Positions 48,303 to 59,000 of a DNA stretch of 64,000 nt are shown here, piece by piece. The notes beneath the pieces were generated by a model. The model searched no databases and had not been told where the DNA came from. It saw only the letters and a list, made by a program, of their open reading frames with translations. Location of the stretch: the NCBI GenBank assembly GCA_039881045.1, contig JAYWVB010000041.1:124001-188000 (forward strand), read 5' to 3'. The DNA is from Chaetomium olivaceum. Taxonomy: Eukaryota; Ascomycota; Sordariomycetes; Sordariales; Chaetomiaceae. How positions within the stretch are numbered: position 1 is the first letter of the stretch; the number at the start of each line of letters is the position of its first letter. The position numbers and the translations under genes are program-made.

Positions 48303-49884
48303 ATGAGCGTGGATATTGCTAACATGTTCTGCGAAGACCTACCTAAGGACCCGCTACCCGAGGACCCAACCGGACTATGGCATGCTGACCTGCGGGGCAT
48401 CATCCGCCTGTTGCAATGCCCTGCTTGCTGGTTGCCGCTCAGGAAGCCCGTCACTCTCCCCTGCGGCAAATCATTCTGCCAGCGCTGTCTACCGGAGCCG
48501 CACAAGCGGCAGAACATCTCGTGGCCGGGCACTGCAAACAGGCGATGGGGAATTCGCTGCCCCGACATTGAGTGCAACAGAGAGCATGCGCAAGAAGACT
48601 ACGGCCTGGACATCATGCTACGCCGCATTGTCGATGCTGTGGAGAACGTTTTGCAGGAGGCCGATTTGGCCGCACCTGGGGAGTTTTGTACAAAGATCAT
48701 CTTTGATGACCCGCCGAATATCAGCACGGACAATCCGCTGGAGAGCGTCTCTACAATCATGAAGGGCGGAACCCTTCTCACCGCTTACAAGTTGGCAGCA
48801 CTCGGGGAGTTGAAGCGCAGCTCCAACCCCGAATTTCGTCCGTACATATGCGACGCCGAGGCCCTGAGAGCTTTCGACGAGGAGCTACTCGCGCAAATCA
48901 AGAGCGTGGTAAGGGAAGAACTCAACTGCGAAATCTGCCGCATCGGTCGCCTGGTCGAGCCCTTGACGACTCCCTGTGGTCACACGTTCTGCGAGATGTG
49001 CCTATACAAGGCCCTTTATCTCACCAAGGACAAGCATTGCCCGCCGTGCCGCCGCCCGTTGTCGTTACGGTTTGGAAGGAAACCTCACTCGCGGCCCCAT
49101 CTCTTGAACGCCTTCCTCCAATACACGGACGACGTCGCCGAGGACAGTTCGACATCAGAGTCGGAACGGGAGGAATGGGGCTCTATATCGGAGGAGAGAC
49201 CAATGATATTTCGACAAGCGTTATTTCCTGGTGTGGTCACATCACTCCAGATCCCTGATCACTTCCGGCCCTCGGTTCGCCGCGCCCTCCAAGGGGACAA
49301 AATACTCGCCGTCTGTGCCGCGATTAATGGCCGGCAAGCGAATGTTGGAACACTAGTCGAGATTATAGAAAGCCACCTGTTTGAGCAGATGTCCCGCATC
49401 AGAGTGGGCAGCCTGACAAGGTTCCATGTTTCAAACACTTCGATACTAGTGGATGGTAGCCTACTTGCCAGGATCCGGCCCTTGGACGACATCAGCCTCG
49501 CTGACGAGGAGGATTATGAGACGAGGGAAACAGTAGGAAATCCTGACAGAAATGTGATGAAGCACAAGAAGGATCACTCGAATAACGACCAAATGCCTCT
49601 CTGGGCTCGCCACGCATGTCCTTCATGCATGCCTGAGAAGGGGCCATTACCCTTGGCTCACCCGGGGCGCCGAGTTGTCACGGACTAGACTTCCTGGACA
49701 ACTGTTTCCCTACGACCCGGTCCAGCTGCCCTGGTGGTTTGCCGGCATCGCTCCCATTGCTGATACTGACAAGACCCAGCTGCTATTGAGCAGCAGTGTG
49801 CGGGAACGGTTGCAGCTTTGCTGGTGCTTGTTGTTCCACTTTGGAATGGAAAAGTTTGGTCTAATTCCACTGCAAGGTGGCTAA
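48303..49884 (+). CDS. RING-LON protein (LONRF/CrgA type), frame-disrupted
   Basis: Probable E3 ubiquitin ligase with a LON substrate-binding domain; Mucor CrgA of this class represses carotenogenesis. Two RING fingers: CPACWLPLRK...CGKSFCQRC near residues 39-62 and CEICRIGRL...CGHTFCEMCL...CPPC near 210-250. A LON N-terminal-like domain follows (RPMIFRQALFPGVVTSLQI, TLVEIIESHLFE, RFHVSNTSILVDGSLLARI). In the frame as read the protein stops at 49688. The end of the LON domain (LPWWFAGIAPIADTDKTQLLLSSSVRERLQL) sits in another frame up to 49884. The shift lies at about 49590-49640 and needs a net loss of two bases or gain of one. It could be a real truncation or assembly error. Intact length would be about 527. 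No introns seen. Confidence 0.78.
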
Positions 49885-50893
49885 AATGTCAGGCTGGTTG
49901 CGGGAATGGTCGTGGCTAAGGGAGAAGAAGACTTGGGCGGGCTGGATAGAAAGACAGCGAAACGTGGCTTGGTCATGCAACATAGTAGTTAGCGATTTAG
50001 CTCATGCTATCACCACATCTTGGTCCTTAATTTGGCCAGCGCATTGATTTTGATACGGGGATCAAGCGAAGAAAGAAGACAGAAAATAGGGGACGCATCT
50101 GACAGATCCCAAGGTGCCACGCTTCTTTTATCTATCCCTTTTTGAGTGCTCCCGTGCGTGCCGTCAAGGCGAGGTATCCTTGGACAAACAAGACTGACCA
50201 TCTCTCCGCCACACGGCAAATCCCGACTGTCGACAAGAGGGTGTTTGAGATATGTTTGTTGAACTTAGTATTGTCCTCATCAAACAATATCAAGGCCAAG
50301 ACAAAGCGGGGGGTTCAGCCCTCTCACTAAACAGTTCATTGACACATCCCGCCGCGACGGACAACAGAAGCCAGGATAAATCACAACGACCCCCTAGCCG
50401 CGAGAGACCTTAAAGCTTGCCCATTATGTCCTACAACAAGACTCGAACCCCAAACCAATATCATCATTACCCAACAGTCACATCAACCATCAAGCATCAC
50501 ACCGTCTCAAGAAAGATACCGAAAGAAAACACCGGCAACAATGGCCTTCTCAATGTCCAGCGTGCTCAACTTCTTCGTGTTCCTCTTAGCCCCCATCAGA
50601 ACCACCGGCTTTATGTGGTTTTAGTTTTCTAAACAACCTCCTCTCTGGTGTGTCGATCCGCTCATTACTGGTATTACAAGAAACGCGAAAACGTTCGTTA
50701 CCAACCGACCATACCGCCCCAAACATAAAAGCCGGTCCAACATAGCATAGCACTCCCCTTTCCCCAGTGGTGGGACCATTCGAATTTTCCATTCATTGCT
50801 GCCTATTCCCCCTTACCCTCTTCCTCTCCTCCTTCCCACCATCTCATACCCACCCCCTCACACCACATCCCACCTCATCATAGCTAGCTCAGC
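49885..50893. other. Convergent intergenic region
   Basis: About 1 kb between the convergent RING-LON and INSIG genes. No gene supported; the open frames are short and low-complexity. Confidence 0.6.
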
Positions 50894-52392
50894 TCACCTC
50901 ACGCCACCCCACCGCCCCCTCCCGGCCGCCGACGAATTCAGCGCAAGCCGGCGGCCAATATTCCCAAAACACACACAACTACAAAACAGCACGCTCAGCA
51001 TCCATATGCTCGTCTCGATCGTCTCTTGGCTCGCCAACCCCCCCAGCGCGCCGGCGGGGGGTTGGACTCCCTCCCAACCCGCACCAGCACCACCACCACC
51101 ACCGCCCACGGTGACATTACCACCCAACGCCGCGCCCAGCCCATGCAACAGCGTAACCGACGCCGACGCAGCCCCAGCCCCCGCCCCCGACGCAGTCCCC
51201 AAAGCCGAAGAAGCAGGCGCGGGCATGACCCCGGGCCCCAGGCGCATCAGCACGGCCGACCCGGTCAGCCCGACAGCGGCCGACAGCAGGAACCCGGGCT
51301 TGGAGCGGTCGATCAGGTACCACAGGAAGGGGTTGGCTAGGGCCAGGGTCAGCGAGACCTGCATGGTGGAGGCCCAGGGCAGTTTGCGGATGGCGAAGAC
51401 GATGCCGACGAAGGCGCCGATGCCGCGGACGACGAGGACCCAGTCGGCTGGGGGAGGTGTCGTGGTGGTGGTGGTGGTGGGGGTTTCGGCTTCGTCTTCG
51501 GCTTCGTCGTCGGCGTCCGTGTCCGTGTCGGGGTTTAGCGGTTTTTCGGGGCGGTTGGTTGGTGGGTGGTTGGTGGTGTTGTTGCGACGGGCAACGGTCT
51601 CTTCCCAGAAGCGGTCGAACCACGGTAGCAGGCTGCCCAGGCCGACGCCGGCGGCGCCCCAGAAGACGAGATAGCGCCATTCGTAGTGGGACTCGTAGGC
51701 GGCGGCGAGACGGTGGCTGGGGTGGTGCTGGTGGTGGCTGTTTTGCGGGAGGCGCGTGACTAGCACACCATAACCTACCCCGAGGACGAAGAGAAGAGCG
51801 GCGCGTAGGACAAGCTGGAGGACAACATCCCTCTTCCGCGCCGGTCGTGGTGGTGGTGGTGCCGTCGCGGCCGCCGACAACGACGACGACACTGGGTTGA
51901 GGAGGGAGCTTTGTCGTGGTTGGTGAAGGGAGGCCCGCCTGCGCATTAGCGCATAGGTTTCGTCGTCTAGCCCGGGGCGTGGAACTGGGATGCCCCTATC
52001 ACCCGGGGTGTCGATGCCGGGGCTGCGGTCCGAGTCTTGGAAGTAGTGGTCCTGACCCTGGTCGTCTTCATCTTTAGTGGAGGAGCCCAGTGTCGAAGGG
52101 GAGTAGATGCCAAAGAGGGCCGGGGCGGTCAAGTTAAGATAGGAGGCGTTGTGGCTGATCGGGGTGCTGCCGTCTCTGCTGCCGCTGCTCGGGTGGCGGC
52201 AGCATGCTGGTGCGGGGCGAGGAAGCGAAGGTCGTTGGCACTGATTTGGGGCCGTGAGGAGGAGTAGCGGTCGTCATCTTCTTCTGGAGGTGTTGGGCTG
52301 AGAAATCCAAGCTTGAAAGGGCGGCGGGGTATGGGCCGTATAATTTTGGGCCCTGATGTGTTGGGACCCCCTTCTCCTGGTGTGTCTCCCAT
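50894..52392 (-). CDS. INSIG-family ER membrane protein, one frame break
   Basis: INSIG proteins are polytopic ER proteins that regulate sterol synthesis (in animals and fission yeast through Scap/SREBP or HMG-CoA reductase). One exon, about 499 residues if one base is added at about 52170-52200; without it the N-terminal part stops just before NASYLNLTAPALFGIYSP, the segment that begins conserved fungal INSIGs. Hydrophobic segments include LVLRAALLFVLGVGYGVL, WRYLVFWGAAGVGLGSL, WVLVVRGIGAFVGIVFAI, LTLALANPFLWYLI (followed by DRSKPGF, a family hallmark) and two Gly/Ala-rich ones at the C-terminus. A long Asp/Glu/Thr-rich hydrophilic insertion (DADDEAEDEAE, then a Thr run) interrupts the middle of the domain, and a Gly/Ala-rich loop lies near the end; such insertions are common in filamentous fungi. 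Confidence 0.85.
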
Positions 52393-53928
52393 GCCTAGAG
52401 AAGTATTGTTACTCCTGCGGTGGAAAGAATGATTGATAGTTGTTGCTCGAATGTATATATCAAGAGTTCCTTCAAACTCATAGACCAGGCCAAGGACGGA
52501 TGTCAAGTGAGAGTGCCGAGCCAATGGTAATGTCTTTGATCAACACGCGACAGCCCAATGTCTCCTTAGCGAAGTTCGGGTGGTGGCAACCGGAGAGTTA
52601 TGTAGATGAACGAGATGACTCGTGTTTTCGGCCGTGCACAAAACAAGGGAGGAATGAATGAGAAACAGCCAGATCTCGCTTCTTTTGTTGGAGTCTTTGT
52701 CCGCCCAAGAAAGAGCATGGGTCGGTGCGCGTGTCCGGGTCTTTCCTATTTTGTAATTTGTATTATTTTTGCGTCCAAAGCCGCCTGTTGGCAAAATGTT
52801 GTGAACCGACAACAACGGGACGAAGAGGATGTGAGCAGGAGTCGTCTGAAAGTTGAGATGACGAAAGGTATGCGTCCGTGTGCAGTGTTTCGAGTCGAAG
52901 CGCGCAAAGCGTCGTAATAAGAAACGACAGTGGCGGCAAGGGTTGTATCGATTGGCTGGATTGGTATTGGATGGATTGGATGATTGAGTTTTCAAGAGAC
53001 GGTAACGGGTTGCATCTCCCTCCGGGATCGATCTGGGGTTGGCTGCCGGCTTCTGTTAGGTGTAACCAGACTGGAACACACACGCAAGCATCTCACCTTT
53101 CCAAGTTCCCGACAATTGCTTTGTATTATGTCTACGTACGTAACCAGTTAATTATCTGATCTCAGATCCCTCCACCTCCGAATCCCGTTTGTCTGCACCT
53201 TCTAGCGCCATGCATGCGCCATTGCCAGGGCACACCGGCGTCCCGTCTCGTGTCTCTCATGCGATGCCCCCAGAAATATCCGAGCGCACACCCAGGTCTG
53301 GCTTTTTCCGGAGCCAACGCCAGGGACCACCAAGCTCCATCAGTCAGCAGCGGGAATCGACAAACGGGGAACTAGCCGAACAAGGGTTCTCGGGAGACGC
53401 CACTGGAATCCTCGCTGAAAGTGGGGCGCGCAGCGACGATCCTGGTCGTTTTTCCCTCGGGCCCTTCGCCCACACACAGAGCTCGCATGTGATCACCGCA
53501 TCAACACCTCGCTGTGACTGCCCAGTTAGGAGCCGGGTCGTCTGACTCCAAACCTGTTACCCCACACTTTCTTGCCTCTCAGCTCTGGTTGCTTGTCTCT
53601 TGCTTCAAAGCATCATCGTGCAGGTTCCTCACGGTCGACTGCAGCACTTGGCATTCCTCTGCCTACACTAACATTGTCAACGAATGCAACACCCGACCAA
53701 TTCATCAGGTGACTTTGTAGCTGTGGTCCCCTGGAGCGGCGGGTGACGCACTCGCTAAACCCGCTTTCCAGTTTGTATTGCGGGTATTCATTGGCATGTC
53801 AACGGTCGGATACAGGGGCTGTCCATGATGAGACATGGTTTTGTTGTTGGGAGACTGGAACTGTATACTAGTTCATGAGAACTACCTCCGCATAGGTATA
53901 CCGTAGTACATACAAATACGTATCAATA
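52393..53928. other. Intergenic region
   Basis: 1.5 kb between INSIG (promoter side) and MAK11 (3' side), both on the minus strand. A plus-strand open frame at 53189-53545 has no family features and I do not support it as a gene. Confidence 0.55.
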
Positions 53929-55494
53929 TTAACTCCAAGTCTTGCCATTGGTAAATCCATTCAACAAACCGACCCGCCCGTCATCATGAATCTTCTCCAT
54001 CATCGCTGTCCTCAGACTCGTCTGACTCAAACTCGTACTCGCTCTCCCCGCTCCCTGCGGCCGGGGTATCATGACGAAGGCCTCCAGACAAGTGATTCTG
54101 TTTTGTGTCTCGTACATCCCCAACAACTTGCCAACCTGCCCCGGCGTCTTGCTGGTGCCGCCGAGTTCAGTAGCCCCAACCTGCCACAGCCGGATGCGCC
54201 CATCGCTGCCGGCACCGGCGACGAAGAACGACCTCTTGCCGTCCTCATCCTCCGCCGGCAGGACCTTGAAGTCCTTGATCCTGCCGGACACGCCCCGCCT
54301 CCTTCCCGCCCAGCTGGCCAACCAGCTTGGCCACCGGTACCGTCTTGCCCTCCGCCGGCTCAGCCAAGTCCTCCGTCGCTGTCGAGAAGAACAGCACCCG
54401 CCCATCCTCGGTCGACACCGCCACCACCGTTTCCTCCCCGCTCCTCTCCGTCTCCACGTAGCAGAGCGAATGCACCTTGGTCTTGATATCCCCCATCACC
54501 CTGCATTTCGGCATGCAATCCATCCCAAACACGAGCACATCCCGCTCAAACGCCACGGCAAACTCATCATCCCCACCCCTCGCGCGGCCCCAAACAATCC
54601 GCCTCGCCTCGCCCGTCGAATGCCTGCCCTCCCCACACTCACCCAACACCGCACGTTCAAAATTAAGCACCCGGCTCTTTTTGCCCGTCTCCAAATTCCA
54701 CAGCCGCATGCAGCGCTCGCCCTTGCTGACACTAATCATGATCTTGTTGCTGGGGTGCACCGCAAAGTCGTTGACGCCGGAGGGGGCGCCGCCCAGCGCG
54801 GCCGTGTCGCCGCTGGGGCGGCCCTGCGCCTTGGGGATGGGGCACTTGAACGTGTGCAGCAGGTTCCAGTCGCGCGCGCGCGCGTGACGGCTACCGTCGA
54901 GTCCTCGGCGGCCGAGAGCAGCTTGGAGCGGTTGGGAAAAGCGAGGCGCGTGATGTTGGAGGTGTGGTGCAGCAGCGTGCCGAGCTCGCGGTTCTTGGGG
55001 TTCTCCAGGATTGGGCGGGGCGCCAGCGCCGAGAGGGCTTGCTGATCGTCCGCGGCCCGTGCTGAGGGCGGGTGGGCCGAGAGGTTGTAGATGTTGATGC
55101 GCTCGTCTGTGCTGCCGGTTGCGAGCAGCACCTTTTGCGATTGGCCGGGTGTCGGGGCCGAGACGGGCGAGAGGGCGAGGCAGCGGACAGCTGAGTTGTG
55201 GGCGTTGAAGAGGAAGGTGTCGGCGAACTTGGTTTCTGGTTGTGGCGGGGCACTATCTTTTGAGTTCTTCTTCGTAGATGGTACGGCGGGGGCCGACTTG
55301 ATTGTCGCTGTGACACCGTGGAGGACGCGGTCGTAGGACCCCGCGATGATCTGGATCGTCACCGGCCCATTGCTGTCGAGCTTGAAGGCTGTAGACTGTG
55401 GTGTTGTTTTGGCCAAAGCCTTCGTCTTCTTGGCAGAGGGCTTGGCATTGGCATGTTCACCCTCAGGGGCGGCTTCTCTTTTCCTTTTCGCCAT
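53929..55494 (-). CDS. WD40 protein, Mak11/PAK1IP1-like, two frame breaks
   Basis: Mak11 and its animal homologue PAK1IP1 are nucleolar WD40 proteins needed for 60S ribosome assembly. A basic Lys-rich head with a likely nuclear signal (KRKR, KKTK) precedes the repeats. Typical units: AHNSAVRCLALSP, VLLATGSTDERINIYNL, HTSNITRLAFPNRSKLLSAAEDSTV, GVNDFAVHPSNKIMISVSKGERCMRLWNL and FFVAGAGSDGRIRLWQV. Two frame breaks: at the CG-dinucleotide run 54871-54884 (one base short; RARDWNLLHTF resumes in another frame) and near 54291-54300 (net loss of two or gain of one; GVSGRIKDFKVLPAED resumes). Corrected length about 522. The C-terminus after the repeats is short. Single exon. Lies downstream of, and in tandem with, EAF1. 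Confidence 0.82.
54871..54886. repeat. CG dinucleotide run inside MAK11
   Basis: Seven CG units followed by TGAC, at exactly the place where the Mak11 frame is lost. Confidence 0.9.
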
Positions 55495-56012
55495 TGTGAT
55501 TGTTCGGTGATTGTTGATGCTCTCCGTTCTCGAATCGAAGGTTTGTTGTTGGAAATGGCTGGACTGTTCGAGTTTTTGAAAATAAAGTGGAGACAGACAA
55601 ACTTATCTTATCGCTCGATCAAGCACACAGACGGGACCCGCCGCCCAAACCCTGGAACGGACCCCGGAACCCAGCACAAGCCAGAAGGGAACCAGCAAGG
55701 ACTCGGAAAGAGTTCCTTTAAGACCACGACTTTTGTCACAGCTAGTGGGCTGTCATCTATTACAATACTAGGTATGTACTCTGATCATTTGTCTGACCAA
55801 TCATGAAATATTTACATGAACACATCATCATAAGCAACGTCGCCAGAGACAACGCCGCCTCGAGTCTGGAGCCGCTCCATATCTGGATGCGGAATTATCT
55901 CTGCGCTGCCATTCCAAGCCGGGCGGAATCTATCCGACAATAATGTGACAATTACCAAGTAATGCATCCCACATACTTTGTCGCGCTCACTACATCATAG
56001 CGATAGTGACTA
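55495..56012. other. Intergenic spacer
   Basis: 518 bp between the tandem EAF1 and MAK11 genes. No gene seen; AT-rich near 55735-55830. Confidence 0.6.
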
Positions 56013-59000
56013 CTATTTCCCGGGCGCCGGCGTCGCACTTCCGCTTGACTGTCTCTGATGCTGCCCCGCCTGTTGTTGCTGGGCGGCCTGTTGAGCCGCT
56101 TGCTGGGCGGCCTGCTGTGCCTGGGCCTGCTGCTGTGCTCGGAGAAGCGAAGCGTATTGATGCGGGCTATTCATCGACTGTTGCGCGACTGCTCCTGCCG
56201 CCGCGTTCATGGCCGCTTGTTGCTGGCTCTGAACGATCATCCGACCAAGGTGCTCAGTTGCCAGCTGGCGCACTGTCTCCGGTGGCAGGTTCGGGTTCTT
56301 AGTTCGGTAATGCGCTTCGAGTTCAGCAAGTCGCTGTGTGATATGTTGATTCAAGATGCCTCCCGGAGACCGACCCGCCATGGCGGGCATGCTCAACCCA
56401 GCACCCGGCGAGGTCACCAAACCAGCCCCATTGGCCGCGCCAAACGACGCCATCATTGCCTGCGCATTGGTGAGGAATGCTCCTTGGTTGACGCCATTGG
56501 CTACATTGCGCAATGGTGTCGGCGAACCTTGCGCCCCGTTCGTTTGCGGCAGTTGCTGTGCTTGCTGGTTGGTCTGCGACTGTTGTTGCTGGGCAACCTG
56601 CTGTTGTGCGTGCTGTGCAGCTTGTTGCTGCTGTGGTTGAATGTGATGTTGTTGTTGCGGTTGCGGTGACGGTTGCGGCTGTTGTTGCTGCTGTTGGGGT
56701 TGTTGCGGCTGCTGGGGTTGTTGCGGCTGTTGTGGTTGCGCTTGCGGCTGCCCTTGCTGTGTTTGTTGCACCTGTTGTTGCTGTTGTAGTTGCTGGATGG
56801 CTACCCGCTGCTGGTTCTGTATCGACCTTGCTTGAAGCATGACGCCGATGTCTGGCTGCGGATTGACCATAGGTAGTCTATGCTGCGCAGCTTGCATCGC
56901 TTGAAGCTGAGCCTGCGGTATGCCTGTCATTTGCAGTGGCGGGACGAGGCCGCCGGCAGCAATCCGTGCTTGCACGGCGGCAGGAACTGGCCCTGGGGTT
57001 GCCGGCATCGACACCCGCCCAGGGGTGCGGTTTTGCGCGGCTGCGGCTGCGGCTGCGGCAAGTTGCCCGGGGACGTTGAGACGAGCGGCACCGTTGGCGG
57101 AGCCTACGGCAGCGAGTTGCGCAGCAGTCTGGGCGCCAGGGGCGATACCGGGAGTGCCTGGCACTTGACCCGGGTGATTTTGCTTCTACAGATACGAAGG
57201 TTAGTTGTGGGTTTGAACATGTTACTGTCAGAATGAGCTCACCAGTCTCCGTGCATTCGCGTCCGCCTGCCGAATGGCATACGCGGCCATCCTCTCCGCA
57301 AGCGCTTGGTCTCGTTCCCATCTCATGATGCTGTAATCCCGTGGCGTCTTGTTTTGGATCTGCTGCCTGGGCACCTCGTTGGCCTTTCGCATCGCCGCCA
57401 GGTTCGCCGCCGCTGAGAGCCTTTTGAGCCGTTGCTTCTCGTTTCTTGGCCAGCTTTCGCATGGCGTCAATCAACGCTAGGTGCTTCTGATTGCGGCGCC
57501 GCTCGACCCGAATGCTTGTGGTCGGTCTCCGCCTAGGGATTGGTGTAACTGCACCATTGGGTCCAACCTGTTGCTGTGCATTTTGATTTTGCTGCGCGAT
57601 GGCTCGCTGGGCTGCGTCTATCCTGGCTTGATAGGCCTTGAAGTACGGAGTCCTAGCCATGTCATTCGGCAGGCCATCTAAGCTCCCCAGGCTCACCCAT
57701 CGCTCAAAGCATTCCCATGGCGTGCGCCGCTCCGCTCCCGATGCGAAGGCGGACACGGTTGATGCCATGGCCGAGATCAATGACCAATTGTATGAGCATT
57801 CGCGGACGAGAGACTTCAGCTGCTCATCTTCTGCCCATGTCCACTGAGATGCCGTTCGACTCTCAAAGAAGCTTTGGGGGGGCATGGCATGCTCACTAGG
57901 TGGCCGGAACTGGTGACCAGCATGCAAGCGGTCTCGGATGCCTTTCATTTCCGGACTGAACAATGCAACCGCAGAATTCTCGGCCTGTAGCTCTCCACTG
58001 TTGTCGAGTTCATGCCCAAAAATCACTTCGTCGTCGTTGTCGTCGTCGTCGTCTTCGGCGAGATAGTCGTATCGGCGCCGCTTGCGAGGTGGACCGTTGC
58101 TCGCCAGCACACCATTTCACCCTCCACATACTTACTCAGGGGTACCGCTGGCCGCTTCCACCTGGCGTCGGGGTCGTAGTCCGTATCCGAGACGTCAAAC
58201 TTGGGGACAGTGAGGGGTGAGCCATGCAGCGGAAGGTTTTCTAGAAGGAGGTCGGCCGTTTTTGAGGGCTGGAGCCCAAAGACTACCTCGTCATCTGGTA
58301 GGGCGAAAATGGCCGAGGGAGCTATGCAATCAATTAAGATCTCAGGAAGCTCATCTTCGTTTTCGGTTGGTGAGTCGGTATGGACCAAATCGGGCAGAGT
58401 TTCGTCCGCGGCCTCAGAACGGCCGAGGTTTGCTCCCTTCACCTCCACCTCTGCCGGACGAGGTGGAATTACCGCGTTGACCTGCAGCATCAACCGCTCT
58501 GCCCGGTTTGAGTGAACCCATTCAGCACAGGCGTGGGCGAGATTTCGTGCAACTGTCCGTTTCCATTTGCCCTCCTCACGAAAATCGGTTCGCATCCATT
58601 TCATCTCCTGGAGGAGAACATCCCAGTGAGATGCTGGTCTTGTCGGCTCTGAACATCGAACCGGCTGCCTGAGAGACCACTTGTCGTGTTGCTGGAGATG
58701 GTACACTCTGCGTAGTATTTTGCAGGCTTGGTGATCCAACATCGAGATATACTGGTCACTTGTCGATATCGTTTTGTGGGCCTGATTGATCAGTTTTTCG
58801 ATAGGCTTCATCCATGTTGATTGTCTGGTGAAGCCCTCTATGAAGAGGGGCGTGAAATAATCGTCCGATGGGATATGGCCGGTTTGCTGCTGACCGACAG
58901 CCACTGTCCCATCTTCTGATGGCTTCGGCTTTTTTGGCTGCTTGCCAAAAATAACGGTTGGTGTGCTTCTTCGCCGCCGATCGCGCGCCCTGCTAGTGTG

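Noticed and set aside
50420..50460. Possible tRNA B box (GGTTCGAGTC-like) on the minus strand
   Set aside because: No matching A box or acceptor stem at the right distance.
53189..53545. Plus-strand frame of 118 codons between INSIG and Mak11
   Set aside because: Composition is unremarkable, there is no family feature, and it lies in a region with many similar short frames.
56058..56842. Plus-strand Leu/Cys/Val-rich frames opposite the Eaf1 tail
   Set aside because: Hydrophobicity comes from reading CTG/TTG complement of the polyQ repeats; not a membrane protein.
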